The notes: generated by a model not told the origin, from the letters alone. A DNA stretch of 64,000 bases from Catenulispora sp. EB89 (GCF_041261445.1 NZ_JBGCCU010000001.1:434001-498000); one strand, 5' to 3'. Counted from the stretch's first letter, positions 8,275-17,882 are shown. Program-made: numbers and translations.

Positions 8275-9357
8275 TCAGACGTTGATCCGCGGCCGCACCG
8301 AATCCCGCAGCACGATGTGGGTGCCCAGCATCACGTGCTGGTTCGGGGCGGCCGCTTCGTCGCGGTGCAGGGCCAGGCGGACGGCTTCGCGGCCGAGTTC
8401 CATGTGCGGGATCGAGACGGTGGTCAGCGCCGGGTAGAGGTCCTGCGCTTCTTGCTCGTCGTTGTATCCGATCACCGACACGTCGTCCGGCACCGATACC
8501 CCGGCCTCCCGGAACGCGACGAGTGCGCGGGCCGCGATGTGGTCGTCCCAGGCGAAGACCGCGGTGAAGTCCGGCGGGCCCGCGGCCAGCCGCTTCTTGA
8601 GCTCGGCGTAGGCGAACGGCGGGAGTTGGTTGCCGACGATCACCAGGCTCGGGTCCTCGGCGACGCCGTAAGCCTGGATGGCGCGGCGGTAGCCGTCGAG
8701 GCGGTCGCGGGTCGTGGTGTTCTGCGGGTCGCCGCCGATGAACAGGACCCTGCGATGCCCCTGGGACAGCAGGTGGCTGGTCGCGGCGAAGGCGCCGCCG
8801 GCGTTGTCGTACTCGACCACCGTCACCGGCAGGTTCTCGCCGGGCGAGGGGCGTCCGCAGACCACGAGGCGTGAGCCCGCGCTGTCCAGGAGTCGGGCCA
8901 GGCGCGCCATGTGCTCGCGGTACTCGGGGCCGTCGATGACGCCGCCGACCAGGACCACGGCGTCGACGCTCTGCTCGCGCAGCGTCTCGACCAGTTTCAC
9001 CTCGCGCTCCGGGTCGCCGCCGGTGGTGCTCACCATGCACAGCCGGTCCTCGGCGACCGCCTGCTGCTCCACGCCGGAGGCGACGCGGTTGTAGAAGGGC
9101 GAGGTGAGGTTGGAGAGCAGGACCGCGATGATCTTGGAGCGGTTGCCGGCCAGCGCGCGGGCGTGCGCGTTGACGACGTAGTCCAGGTCGCGGACCGCGC
9201 GCAGGACCCTGGTGCGGGTGGTGGCGGCGACCGGGTAGTTGCCGGTGAGGACCCGGGAGACGGTCGCGACCGAGACCCCCGCGCGGGTGGCCACGTCGCG
9301 GATGGTCGCCGCGCGGCCTTGGGGGGAACCGGCGTCGCTGTCAGGTCGTCTCGCCAC
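8275..9357 (-). CDS. LacI-family transcriptional regulator of the glycan locus
   Basis: This 360-aa protein has an N-terminal LacI helix-turn-helix (ATIRDVATRAGVSVATVSRV, residues about 17-36), then a hinge around DYVVNAHARALAGNRSK and a periplasmic-binding-protein-like effector domain. It converges with the transporter/lyase operon and is the obvious local regulator; the inducer would be a sugar from the imported glycan. Its own start is preceded by a palindromic region (9358-9390), consistent with autoregulation. Confidence 0.88.
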   Translation of the reverse strand: MARRPDSDAGSPQGRAATIRDVATRAGVSVATVSRVLTGNYPVAATTRTRVLRAVRDLDYVVNAHARALAGNRSKIIAVLLSNLTSPFYNRVASGVEQQAVAEDRLCMVSTTGGDPEREVKLVETLREQSVDAVVLVGGVIDGPEYREHMARLARLLDSAGSRLVVCGRPSPGENLPVTVVEYDNAGGAFAATSHLLSQGHRRVLFIGGDPQNTTTRDRLDGYRRAIQAYGVAEDPSLVIVGNQLPPFAYAELKKRLAAGPPDFTAVFAWDDHIAARALVAFREAGVSVPDDVSVIGYNDEQEAQDLYPALTTVSIPHMELGREAVRLALHRDEAAAPNQHVMLGTHIVLRDSVRPRINV

Positions 9358-9390
9358 GGGGAAAGAATACGTTTTCTAAAGCGTTTCCCC
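9358..9390. promoter_or_regulatory. palindromic operator region upstream of the LacI gene
   Basis: GGGGAAA (9358-9364) and TTTCCCC (9384-9390) form an outer inverted repeat. Inside lie AGAATACGTTTTCT (9364-9377) and AAAGCGTTT, both LacI-operator-like. The right arm touches the stop codon of the convergently placed LuxR-type gene's 3' end. It probably serves for autoregulation. Confidence 0.45.
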
Positions 9391-12300
9391 TAATCATCGC
9401 GCAGAAGCACGGCCAGCTGAGTGCGCGATCGGACGCCGAGCTTTCGGTAAACACCGGTCAGCACTGATTCCACAGTCTTCACCGACAGGAACAGGTTCGC
9501 GGCGATCTCGCGGTTCGGCAGGCCCTCGGTGACCAGCGCGACGATGCGCTGCTCGGCGGCCGTCAGATACAGATCCGGCGCCGGCGCCTCGACGACCACC
9601 TCCGCAGGCTCCCACAACGGCGCCTGCGCGCGTCGGAACACCGCCTCGGCCTGGTCGTGGAAGTGCCGCGCGGAGGCCGCGCGCCGCCGCCGCTTGTCGA
9701 GGGACGCACGGGTCAGCAGCACGCGGCCGCGCTCCAGCGGCAGTCCGAGCGCGCGGAACGTGTGGTCGGCGCGGTGCAGGAGCGCTTCGGCGCGGGCGTG
9801 ATCCCCTTGCGCCGCCTTGAGAACCGCGTCGGCCCGGTCCAGCGTCGCCAGCACCCCGCGCCGCTGTAGCCGCTCGGCCGCGCGCCGTGTCTCGGCGACG
9901 ACCGCCGCCGCCTCCTCGGCCTGCCCGGTCGCGACCAGCACCTCGGCCAGGTCGGCGTGGAAGCGCACGGCGGCGGGATCGGCGATGCCCTGCTCGTCGA
10001 CCAGGGTCCTGACCCGCTGCAGATCGTCGGCGGCGCCGGCGGTGTCGCGCAGCAGCAGGCGCACCTCGCCGGACAGCGCGAGGCAGCGCGTCATGAAGAT
10101 CTGGTCCTGCTCCTGCGCCGACGCGGCGGTCCCCCGATCGGCCAGCCGCAGCGCCTCCTCCAACGTCCCCCCGGCCACCTGCGCCAGCGCCGAGGTGAAC
10201 AACACCGGCCCGGGGGAGGCGCGCTCGGCACCCGGCAGCTCCTCGAGCCGCCGCGCAGCACGGATGGCGGCGGCACCGTGCCCGGCCCGCGCCTCGATCT
10301 CCACAGAACCGCGCAACAGCAGCGCCCGATCCCCATGGCTCCCGCTGCGCTCGGCATAGGAGATGAGCTGCCGGAGGTGATAGCGCGCCTCGTCGAGCTG
10401 GTCGGCGAAGAGCGCGAAGCGCACGGACAGCCAGCGCGCGGAGTTGATGAGCGAACCGGGCGCCGGATCGGGACTGTGCGCGAGCGCACGCCGCAGCACG
10501 CGCGGATAGGAGGCCTCGCCGAGCAACTGCTCGATCCGCGCGAGCATGACCAGAGCGTCGGCCTGCGACTCAGGATTCTGCGAAAGCTCCGCAGCCCGCA
10601 CCGCGGCCCGCGCGGCATCATGAGCCCGCCGGTTGTCCCCGAGCGCGAGATGCGCATGCCACGCGACGCGCAGATGCACGGCGGAAAGCAGCGCCGGATC
10701 AGCGGCGGCCTCGGCATCGGCCAACGCGCGGCCAAGAATGTCATCAAGCCCACCGACCGCCTGCCCGGCCGCATCGACCACAGCGAGCCGAGCCCGGGCG
10801 CGCGCCGCATGATCGGACTCGGTGCGATCCAACCGCGCGACCGCGGTACGCGCGAGGTGCGAGCGACCGGCGGCCGCGGCATCCGTCGCGGCGGCGAGGA
10901 GGAGAGCGGCGATGGCGGTGGGGCGCGCGGCGGGGGGCGGCGGGGCGGAGCCTGGGCTCGGCGGCGAGGCTGCGAGATGCGGCGGGCGGTCGGCGGCCAG
11001 CGAGGCAGGCCCGATGAGGTGCTGCGGCTGGTCGGCGGCAGGGCTGGTTGAACCGGCTGTGGGATCGGCGGTCGGCGGCGGCGAAGCGGCGAGGTGCGGC
11101 GCGTGCTCGGCTGCTTGCAAGGCCTGCGGCCCGGCGCCGAGGAGGGTCGAGCCAGCGGCTGGCGCAGGCGGCGGTGTGCCGGTGGAGTGTGGCGGGCCGT
11201 CGGTAGCGGAAGCGGCAGATCCGGCGAGGTGCGGCGCGTGCTCGGCGGTGGAATCAGTGGCGAGATCTGGTGCGGCGGCCGGATGCCCAGCCCGAGCCGT
11301 CCCGCTGACCGGAGCCGGCAGCGCCGCGAGCGAGCCGTTCGCCGCCTCCCGCGCGGCCGCCTCGTGCGTCTCCGCCTCCCGCGCCGGCATCATCTCCGCC
11401 GCCAGCAGCCACAACTCCGCCGCGCGGCCTGGATCCCCGCGTCGGCGTACTGCGCGGGCGGCGATGGCCAGGTCCGAGGCCATCTCCAGGTCGGGCCGGT
11501 CGCGGGCGGCGGAGGCCCGGTGCCACAGGCGGGCCGTTGGGTCCGTCGTGGTTTCGGCGAGCAGTAGGTGCGCGGTGCGCAGCGTCTCCTGCGATGCGTC
11601 GGCGAGCACTGTGTCGCGGACCGCTGTGGCCGGGAAGCTGACTGTTCCGTGCACGTCCACCGCGATCAGTCCGGCCTGCTCCGCACAGGACAGCGCCTCC
11701 AGCGTGTCCGGGCCGGCGGTGCGGCGCAGTGTCGTTATCGACGGATCTGCTGCCAGTGCGGCGATCAGCAGAGTGCGCCAGACTCCGTCCGGCGTCGGCA
11801 GTTCGTCGATCCAGCCGCGGATGCAGCGCCGTGCCGCCGCCGGTGTCGTCACCACGTCCAGGGCGCCTGATGACGCGTCCAGCCCGCGCGCGATCTCCAC
11901 CGTCAGCCGTGCGTTCCCGCCGGCCGCGGAGTGGACGCGGGCCGCGACGCGGAAGCCGATTCCGCGCTGCTGCAACAGTGTCGTGGTCTGCTCCGCCGTC
12001 AGCGGGGGGACCGTCAGTTCCAGGGCGTCGCGGCCCAGCAGGTCCACCGGGCCGCCGGGGCGGGTGGCCGCGACCACCGGGATGCCGTGTCGGGCGAGGT
12101 ACGCCACCACGTCCAGGCTCTCCGCGTCCCACCACTGCATGTCGTCGACCAGCAGGAGGATGCGTTTGTCCGGCGGCACCGCGTTGTCTATGCAGGCCCG
12201 CGCGGCTAAGCGAATCGCCACGCGGTCGGGCGTTCCGGGTATGCGCCGTAACGCCTGGCGGACTGCCGCGAGCCAGGGGTCGGGCAGATCGGGTGCCTCG

Positions 12301-12512
12301 GACAGGAGATCGGCTAATGCGGCGAAGGGGACATTGCGGTCAGCCGGCGCCGCCGTCAGCCACACCACATGATCGTCGCGGGTGATCCAGGGCTCTGCGA
12401 CCGCGTCCAGCAGGGCCGACTTGCCGCGGCCGGGCGGGGCGGCCAATGACGTCGGGAGGCCGTCGGCGGCGCGCGCGACCAGCGCGGCGACGAGCTCCCC
12501 ATGCCCGATCAT
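9390..12512 (-). CDS. large LuxR-family ATPase transcriptional regulator (LAL-like)
   Basis: This is a 1040-aa regulator of the LAL/MalT-like type. It has an N-terminal AAA-type ATPase with Walker A APPGRGKS and Walker B LLLVDDMQWWD, a long helical-repeat middle, and a C-terminal LuxR helix-turn-helix with LTAAEQRIVALVTEGLPNRE and IAANLFLSVKTVES. I place the start at the ATG at 12512 because AAGGA lies six bases upstream; longer in-frame starts to 12644 lack a ribosome binding site. An unusual Pro/Ala/His-rich degenerate repeat (about residues 405-530) splits the ATPase part from the helical part. Its targets are unknown. Confidence 0.85.
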   Translation of the reverse strand: MIGHGELVAALVARAADGLPTSLAAPPGRGKSALLDAVAEPWITRDDHVVWLTAAPADRNVPFAALADLLSEAPDLPDPWLAAVRQALRRIPGTPDRVAIRLAARACIDNAVPPDKRILLLVDDMQWWDAESLDVVAYLARHGIPVVAATRPGGPVDLLGRDALELTVPPLTAEQTTTLLQQRGIGFRVAARVHSAAGGNARLTVEIARGLDASSGALDVVTTPAAARRCIRGWIDELPTPDGVWRTLLIAALAADPSITTLRRTAGPDTLEALSCAEQAGLIAVDVHGTVSFPATAVRDTVLADASQETLRTAHLLLAETTTDPTARLWHRASAARDRPDLEMASDLAIAARAVRRRGDPGRAAELWLLAAEMMPAREAETHEAAAREAANGSLAALPAPVSGTARAGHPAAAPDLATDSTAEHAPHLAGSAASATDGPPHSTGTPPPAPAAGSTLLGAGPQALQAAEHAPHLAASPPPTADPTAGSTSPAADQPQHLIGPASLAADRPPHLAASPPSPGSAPPPPAARPTAIAALLLAAATDAAAAGRSHLARTAVARLDRTESDHAARARARLAVVDAAGQAVGGLDDILGRALADAEAAADPALLSAVHLRVAWHAHLALGDNRRAHDAARAAVRAAELSQNPESQADALVMLARIEQLLGEASYPRVLRRALAHSPDPAPGSLINSARWLSVRFALFADQLDEARYHLRQLISYAERSGSHGDRALLLRGSVEIEARAGHGAAAIRAARRLEELPGAERASPGPVLFTSALAQVAGGTLEEALRLADRGTAASAQEQDQIFMTRCLALSGEVRLLLRDTAGAADDLQRVRTLVDEQGIADPAAVRFHADLAEVLVATGQAEEAAAVVAETRRAAERLQRRGVLATLDRADAVLKAAQGDHARAEALLHRADHTFRALGLPLERGRVLLTRASLDKRRRRAASARHFHDQAEAVFRRAQAPLWEPAEVVVEAPAPDLYLTAAEQRIVALVTEGLPNREIAANLFLSVKTVESVLTGVYRKLGVRSRTQLAVLLRDD
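10920..11290 (-). repeat. degenerate coding repeat in the LAL regulator linker
   Basis: The encoded segment repeats the motif AEHAPHLA / ADQPQHLI / ADRPPHLA separated by Ala/Ser/Pro/Gly-rich stretches. At DNA level, GGCGAGGTGCGGCGCGTGCT occurs twice (near 11090 and 11229). Flanking ATPase and helical segments are normal, so this is an expanded linker. Confidence 0.7.
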
Positions 12513-12768
12513 GTCAAGTCCTTGGCGGTCGCGGTGCCGGTGACGGCTGCGGGTCCCGAACCCGGTGGGGCGTGGGGGCCGTTCGGGGAAGGTTACGCCG
12601 TGCATGCCCGCGGTCACAAGAGTTCTCGCTGTGTTCCGGGCCACGACGCCAGAAGTAAAGAGCTGGTCATGCCGGAGCTGTTCAAGGGTTTCCCCCGATG
12701 CGGTCGGACCGGGCCTTCAGCAAATTCTTAGCTCGCCACCTTTCCCCTCTACCCCACAGAAGGCGGAG

Positions 12769-14652
12769 ATGAAAAACACGTACACGCGGCGACGAGCCGC
12801 GGCGGCCGGAGCGGCTGTCGCCACCATGGCGGCCGGCTTCGGTCTCATGGCGGCCTCTGCGCAGACCGCGCAGGCCTGGGACATCAACCCGGCGTCCTGC
12901 AGGCACGCCCCGCACCACCAGCACAACCACGGCGTGCAGCTTACGGCGACACAGACTCTGTGCGACCGTATAAACGCCGCCGGAACGGCGGCCGCGACCG
13001 GCTCCGAGACGCTGTCGTACGGCGGCGGCACGGACGGCATCGGCGTGCTGGACGGCCACGCCAAGGTGTACCTCGTGTTCTACGGGACCCAGTGGGGTAC
13101 CCAGAGCACCGACTCCAACGGGCTCGCGAACTTCTCGGGCGACCCGGACAGCGCGGCCCCGGTCGTGCAGAAGATGTTCAAGGACATCGGCACCGGCGGC
13201 GAGACCTGGTCGGCCGACCTCACCCAGTGGTGCGACGGCCCCAACGTGGCCAGCGGCGCGACCAGCTGCCCGAGCAACGCCAGCTTCGTGCCCTACCAGA
13301 CCGGCGGCGTGCTGTCCGGTGTCTGGTACGACAACTCCGGGGCCTCCCCCTCGGCGGCGACCGGCCACCAGCTGGGCGTGGAGGCGGTGAACGCGGCCGG
13401 GCACTTCGGCAACACCACCGCGGCGGCGAACCGCGACGCGTACTACGTGATCCTGTCCCCGCACGGCACCGACCCGGACGGCTACCAGGACCCCAACACC
13501 GGCTACTGCGCCTGGCACGACTGGAACGGCGACACCACGCTGAACGGCGGCGCGGTCACCAGCAACTACGGCGACATCGCGTTCTCCAACCAGCCGTACA
13601 ACATGGACGTGGGCCAGACCTGCGGCACCAACTTCATCAACTCCGGCGGCAACGGCGTCCTCGACGGTTACACGATGACCCTCGGCCACGAGTGGCACGA
13701 GATGATGTCGGACCAGAACCCGGCCGGCGGCTGGACCAACCACGACTCGTCGAGCTCCTACTACCAGCAGGAGAACTCCGACGAGTGCGCGTGGCTGCAG
13801 CCCGGCACCACCGGCGGCGCGGCCAACGTCACCATGGGCTCGGACTCGTTCGCCGAGCAGGCCAGCTGGTCCAACGACACCAACGGCTGCGCGATCTCGC
13901 ACCAGATCCTGACGCACGGCAACGGCGGCGGCACCGGCACGGTGTCCGTCACGCAGCCGGCCGCGCAGACCTCGACCGTCGGCACCGCGGTGTCGCTGCA
14001 GGTCCAGGCCTCCGACTCGGACTCGACGCAGACCCTGACCTACTCGGCCACCGGGCTGCCCGCGGGCGTCACCATCAACAGTGGTAGCGGCCTGATCTCC
14101 GGCACCCCGACCACGGCCGGCAGCTCGTCGGTGACGGTCACGGCCACCGACGGCACCGGGGCCTCCGGCTCGGCGTCCTTCGGCTGGACCGTGAACTCCA
14201 CCACCGGCGGCGGCAACGTCATCGTCAACGGCGGCTTCGAGAACGGCTCGCTGTCCGGCTGGACCGCCTCCGGCGTCACCGCCGCGACCACCTCCGGACC
14301 GCACTCCGGCGGCTACGCGGCCGAGCTCGGCAACACCAACCCGAGCAGCACCTCGTCCATCGCCCAGACCTTCAAGGCCGGCACGGGCAACAGCAATCTG
14401 GCCTTCTGGTACAACGTGACCTGTGACGACACCGTCCAGTACGACTGGGCCACGGCGACGCTGAAGGACAACACCACCGGCACCACCAAGACCGTTCTGG
14501 CCAAGACCTGCACCAACCCGACTTCGGGCTGGAAGCAGGTGACCGCCGCGGTCACCGCCGGCCACAGCTACACGCTGACGCTGACGAACCACGACGACAA
14601 CTACCCGGGCGACCCGACGTACACGCTGTACGACGACGTGACGGTGTCGTAG
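12769..14652 (+). CDS. secreted putative zinc peptidase (HEWHE) with Ig-like and jelly-roll domains
   Basis: This 627-aa exported protein has a signal peptide at residues 1-37 with an RRR n-region and an AQA cleavage site. Residues about 80-385 form an unnamed domain beginning KVYLVFYGTQWG. It carries a metallopeptidase-like HEWHE at 307-311 (H-E-x-x-H would be HEWHE) followed by MMSDQNPAGGW. A putative Ig-like (He_PIG) domain spans about 391-480 (YSATGLPAGVTINSGSG). The C-terminal part (about 483-627) starts VIVNGGFENGSLSGWT, typical of a carbohydrate-binding-like jelly roll. Peptidase activity is inferred from the motif only. A strong terminator follows. Confidence 0.75.
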   Translation: MKNTYTRRRAAAAGAAVATMAAGFGLMAASAQTAQAWDINPASCRHAPHHQHNHGVQLTATQTLCDRINAAGTAAATGSETLSYGGGTDGIGVLDGHAKVYLVFYGTQWGTQSTDSNGLANFSGDPDSAAPVVQKMFKDIGTGGETWSADLTQWCDGPNVASGATSCPSNASFVPYQTGGVLSGVWYDNSGASPSAATGHQLGVEAVNAAGHFGNTTAAANRDAYYVILSPHGTDPDGYQDPNTGYCAWHDWNGDTTLNGGAVTSNYGDIAFSNQPYNMDVGQTCGTNFINSGGNGVLDGYTMTLGHEWHEMMSDQNPAGGWTNHDSSSSYYQQENSDECAWLQPGTTGGAANVTMGSDSFAEQASWSNDTNGCAISHQILTHGNGGGTGTVSVTQPAAQTSTVGTAVSLQVQASDSDSTQTLTYSATGLPAGVTINSGSGLISGTPTTAGSSSVTVTATDGTGASGSASFGWTVNSTTGGGNVIVNGGFENGSLSGWTASGVTAATTSGPHSGGYAAELGNTNPSSTSSIAQTFKAGTGNSNLAFWYNVTCDDTVQYDWATATLKDNTTGTTKTVLAKTCTNPTSGWKQVTAAVTAGHSYTLTLTNHDDNYPGDPTYTLYDDVTVS

Positions 14653-14679
14653 GTTGATCAGTTCCCTGTGAAACACAGG

Positions 14680-14708
14680 CGGATCCGGCCCTTCGCGGGC
14701 CGGATCCG
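14680..14708. terminator. bidirectional hairpin terminator
   Basis: A perfect 12-base stem, CGGATCCGGCCC/GGGCCGGATCCG, has a 5-base loop. It lies between the convergent HEWHE gene and the isomerase gene. Confidence 0.8.
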
Positions 14709-14728
14709 TTCTCGTGTGCGGGGCTGTC

Positions 14729-15559
14729 TCAGAGCCCCGAGGCGGCGCTGACCGCCTCGTGGCGGGCCCGGACGGTGGCGATGGTCCGGTCGCCGTCCGT
14801 GTCCCAGATCTCCTGGTTGAAGATCTCCACCTCGGCGTGGCCCTTCCACCCCGCGGCGGTGACCAGAGCCCGCATCCGCGCGAAGTCGATGTGGCCGTCG
14901 CCGACGTGCCCTCGGCCCAGCAGCATGTCGGCCGGCAGCGGCACGACCCAGTCGCACTCCTGGTAGGACAGGATCCGGTTCCCCGCGCCGGCACGGGCGA
15001 TCGACGCCTCCAGCCGCGGGTCCCACCACACGTGGTAGGTGTCGACGACGACGCCGACCTGCTCGGCCGGGAACGCCTCGGCGATGTCGAGGGCCTGCCC
15101 GAGCGTGGAGACCACGGCGCGGTCGGCGCAGAACATCGGGTGCAGCGGCTCGATCGCGAGCTTCACCCCGTGCTCGGCGGCGAACGGCGCGAGATCGGCG
15201 ATGCTCTCGGCGACCGTGGTGCGGGCGGCGGGCAGGTCCTTGGAGCCGGCGGGCAGCCCACCGACGACGAGGACGAGCACGTCGGTGCCGACGCCGGCGG
15301 CTTCCAGGACCGCCTGCTTGTTGTCGGCGAGCGCGGCGGCGCGTTCCTCGGTGTTGGCGGCGGTCATGAAGCCGCCCCGGCACAGGCTGGTGACTTCGAG
15401 GCCTGACTCGCGCACGATCTTGGCGGCGCCCTCGATGCCGATCTCCTGCACGCGGTCGCGCCACAGGCCGATGGCCGGGACGCCGGCGCGGACGCAGCCG
15501 TCGACGGCCTCGGCGAGGGTGAGGCGCTTGACGGTGGCCTGGTTCAGGGAGAGCTTCAT
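14729..15559 (-). CDS. sugar phosphate isomerase/epimerase (TIM barrel)
   Basis: This 276-aa xylose isomerase-like TIM barrel is the last gene of a three-gene minus-strand operon. Metal-site motifs are LAIEPLHPMF, VVVDTYHVWWDP, HVGDGHIDF and AEVEIFN. The ATG overlaps the stop of the DUF993 gene by 4 bases. It probably isomerises or epimerises a keto-sugar made by the upstream dehydrogenase (inference). It is clearly distinct from the other TIM barrel in the window at 7488-8261. Confidence 0.83.
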   Translation of the reverse strand: MKLSLNQATVKRLTLAEAVDGCVRAGVPAIGLWRDRVQEIGIEGAAKIVRESGLEVTSLCRGGFMTAANTEERAAALADNKQAVLEAAGVGTDVLVLVVGGLPAGSKDLPAARTTVAESIADLAPFAAEHGVKLAIEPLHPMFCADRAVVSTLGQALDIAEAFPAEQVGVVVDTYHVWWDPRLEASIARAGAGNRILSYQECDWVVPLPADMLLGRGHVGDGHIDFARMRALVTAAGWKGHAEVEIFNQEIWDTDGDRTIATVRARHEAVSAASGL

Positions 15560-16632
15560 GCGACGACCGCCGCGAACCGGGCCGCGGCCAGTTCCGGATC
15601 GTCGATGACCCCGGCGATCTCCGCCAGCCGCAACAGCTCCGTCAGGTGCTCCGCGTCGCGTGCCGTCTCCAGGCCGCCGACCATCGTGAAGTGGTCCTGG
15701 TGGCCGTTCAGGTAGGCCAGGAAGACCAGGCCGGCCTTGTAGTTGAACGTCGGCTTCTCGAAGATGTGCCGCGACAGCTCGACCGTCGGCCCCATCAGCC
15801 GGTCGTACGCCTCCAGGTCGCCGCGGTCCAGTGCCTGGAGGGCCTGTGAGGCGGGGCGCGCGATGCCGTCGAAGATGCCGAGCAGCGCGTCGGAGTGGCC
15901 GGCGTCGTCGCCCTTGATGAGTTCCGGGTAGTTGAAGTCGTCGCCGGTGTAGAGGCGGACTCTTTCCGGGAGTTCGCTGCGGAGTTCGAGTTCGTAGTCG
16001 GCGTTCAGCAGGGAGATCTTGATGCCGTCGACCTTCGCCGGGTTGGCGTTGATCAGCTCCAGGACCGTCGCCATCGCGGTCGGGATGTCCGGCGAGCCCC
16101 AGTAGCCGGCCAGGGCGGGGTCGAACATGTCGCCCAGCCAGTGCAGGATCACCGGGTTCGAGGCCTGATTCAGCAGGGATCCGTAGACGGTCAGGTAGTC
16201 CTCGGCCGACTGTGCGGACGCGGCCATGGCGCGGCTGGCCATCAGGATCACGCGGGCGCCGGCCGCCTCGACGACGCCGAGCTGCTCCTCGTACGCGGCT
16301 TTGATATCAGGGAGCGAATGCGCGCCCGGCGCCAGCTGGTCGGTGCCCGCGCCGCACGCGAGCAGCGCAGGCACGTTGGCTGAGTCAACCGCCTTCGCCG
16401 CCGCACCGCTGCGCCGGATCAGCTCCTGCGTCGCCGACCAGTCCAGCCCCATCCCGCGCTGCGCGGTGTCCATGGCGTCCGCGATGCCGAAGCCCAGCGA
16501 CCACAGGTGCTCGCGGAAGCGCAGCGTCGCGTCCCAGTCCAGGACCGCGGGCTTGCCCGCGCCGTTGTCCGCGTCCGGATCCGCCACAACGTGCGCGGCG
16601 GCATACACGACGCGCGAAGTGAAGCCGCTCAT
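15556..16632 (-). CDS. DUF993-family, dihydrodipicolinate synthase-like aldolase
   Basis: This 358-aa protein resembles the DUF993 group of DapA-like TIM-barrel lyases. The likely Schiff-base lysine is in VDGIKISLLNADYE, and the later RLYTGDDFNYPELIKGDD matches the ligand loop seen in DapA-type enzymes. The start at 16632 lies 8 bases after the dehydrogenase stop. It is flanked by a Gfo/Idh oxidoreductase and a TIM isomerase, so a retro-aldol or lyase step on an oxidised sugar or cyclitol is likely (inference). No reaction is established for the group that I know of. Confidence 0.8.
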   Translation of the reverse strand: MSGFTSRVVYAAAHVVADPDADNGAGKPAVLDWDATLRFREHLWSLGFGIADAMDTAQRGMGLDWSATQELIRRSGAAAKAVDSANVPALLACGAGTDQLAPGAHSLPDIKAAYEEQLGVVEAAGARVILMASRAMAASAQSAEDYLTVYGSLLNQASNPVILHWLGDMFDPALAGYWGSPDIPTAMATVLELINANPAKVDGIKISLLNADYELELRSELPERVRLYTGDDFNYPELIKGDDAGHSDALLGIFDGIARPASQALQALDRGDLEAYDRLMGPTVELSRHIFEKPTFNYKAGLVFLAYLNGHQDHFTMVGGLETARDAEHLTELLRLAEIAGVIDDPELAAARFAAVVA

Positions 16633-16640
16633 CGCGCCGC

Positions 16641-17801
16641 TCACTTCCCGGCCCGGTCGAGCTCCGGCACGGCGACCTTGCGCCCCTCGCGCCAGGACTG
16701 CGCGCCGAGCTCGGCCAGCTGTACGCCGCGCGCCCCGGCCCACAGGTCGTGGCGGTACGGCGCGTCGGCGACCAGGTGCGCGAGGAACATCTCCCACTGC
16801 ACCTTGAAGCCGTTGTCCATGACGGCGTTGTCCGGCACCTCCTGCCACTGCGCGAGGAAGTCCTCGGTCGCCGGGATGTCCGGGTTCCACACCGGCTTCG
16901 GCGTCGCGGCGCGGTGCTGCGCCTTGCAGGTGCGCAGCCCGGCGACGGCGCTGCCGTGCGTGCCGTCGATCTGGAACTCGACCAGCTCCTCGCGGTGCAC
17001 GCGCGTGGTCCACGAGGAGTTCAGCGAGGCGACGATCCCGCCTTCGAGCTCGAAGATGGCGTACGCGGCGTCGTCGGCCGTGGCCTTGTACTCCCGGCCC
17101 TGCTCGTCCCAGCGCGTCGGGATGTCCGTGCGGGCCTCGGCGTAGACGCTCCGGACCGGCGCGATCACGTGGTCCAGCACGTACCGCCAGTGCGGGAACA
17201 TGTCCAGGATGATGCCGCCGCCGTCCTCGCTGCGGTAGTTCCACGACGGCCGCTGCGCCGGCTGCCAGTCGCCCTCGAAGACCCAGTACCCGAACTCGCC
17301 GCGCACCGACAGGATGCGGCCGAAGAAACCGGAGTCCACGAGCCGCTTCAACTTCAGCAGGCCCGGCAGGAACAGCTTGTCCTGCACCACGCCGTGCTTG
17401 ATCCCGGCGGCGTCGGCGATCTGCGCGAGCCGGACCGCCTCCTGCAGCGTCTCGGCCGTCGGCTTCTCGGTGTAGATGTGCTTGCCGGCCTCGATCGCCT
17501 TGGTCAGCGCCGGGACGCGGGCCTGCGTGACCTGCGCGTCGAAGTAGACGGTGACCGACGGGTCGGCCAGCGCCTCGTCCAGGGAGGTGGTCCACTTGTC
17601 CAGGCCGTGCTGGGCGGCCAGCGCCTCGATCTTCTCGGCGTTGCGGCCGACCAGGACCGGCTCGGGCCAGACGGTGCGGCCGTCGGGCAGCGCCAGGCCG
17701 CCCTGCTCGCGGATCGCCAGGATCGACCGGAGCAGGTGCTGCCGGTAGCCCATGCGTCCGGTGACGCCGTTCATCGCTATGCCGATCACTTCGCGTGTCA
17801 T
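16641..17801 (-). CDS. Gfo/Idh/MocA-family NAD(P)-dependent oxidoreductase
   Basis: This 386-aa sugar/cyclitol dehydrogenase is the first gene of the minus-strand operon. The Rossmann motif is GIAMNGVTGRMGYRQ at residues 7-21, and the conserved EKP of the family is in YTEKPTAET near residue 100. The C-terminal alpha/beta substrate domain follows, with RGEFGYWVFEGDW. The ATG lies downstream of the LacI palindrome at 17851, so expression should respond to the divergent LacI regulator. The substrate is not deducible. Confidence 0.85.
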   Translation of the reverse strand: MTREVIGIAMNGVTGRMGYRQHLLRSILAIREQGGLALPDGRTVWPEPVLVGRNAEKIEALAAQHGLDKWTTSLDEALADPSVTVYFDAQVTQARVPALTKAIEAGKHIYTEKPTAETLQEAVRLAQIADAAGIKHGVVQDKLFLPGLLKLKRLVDSGFFGRILSVRGEFGYWVFEGDWQPAQRPSWNYRSEDGGGIILDMFPHWRYVLDHVIAPVRSVYAEARTDIPTRWDEQGREYKATADDAAYAIFELEGGIVASLNSSWTTRVHREELVEFQIDGTHGSAVAGLRTCKAQHRAATPKPVWNPDIPATEDFLAQWQEVPDNAVMDNGFKVQWEMFLAHLVADAPYRHDLWAGARGVQLAELGAQSWREGRKVAVPELDRAGK

Positions 17802-17850
17802 CGCTGCTCCCGAGATCTAGTTGTGATCACCGAAAGGCCCGATCGGCACT

Positions 17851-17864
17851 GGAAAGCGCTTTCC
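17851..17864. promoter_or_regulatory. LacI-family operator, perfect palindrome GGAAAGCGCTTTCC
   Basis: This is a perfect 14-base palindrome in the 93-base gap between the divergent Gfo/Idh and LacI genes. It matches the classic LacI/CcpA-like core and sits where it can control both directions. Confidence 0.75.
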
Positions 17865-17882
17865 GAACCCGTCCTGAGGCGA

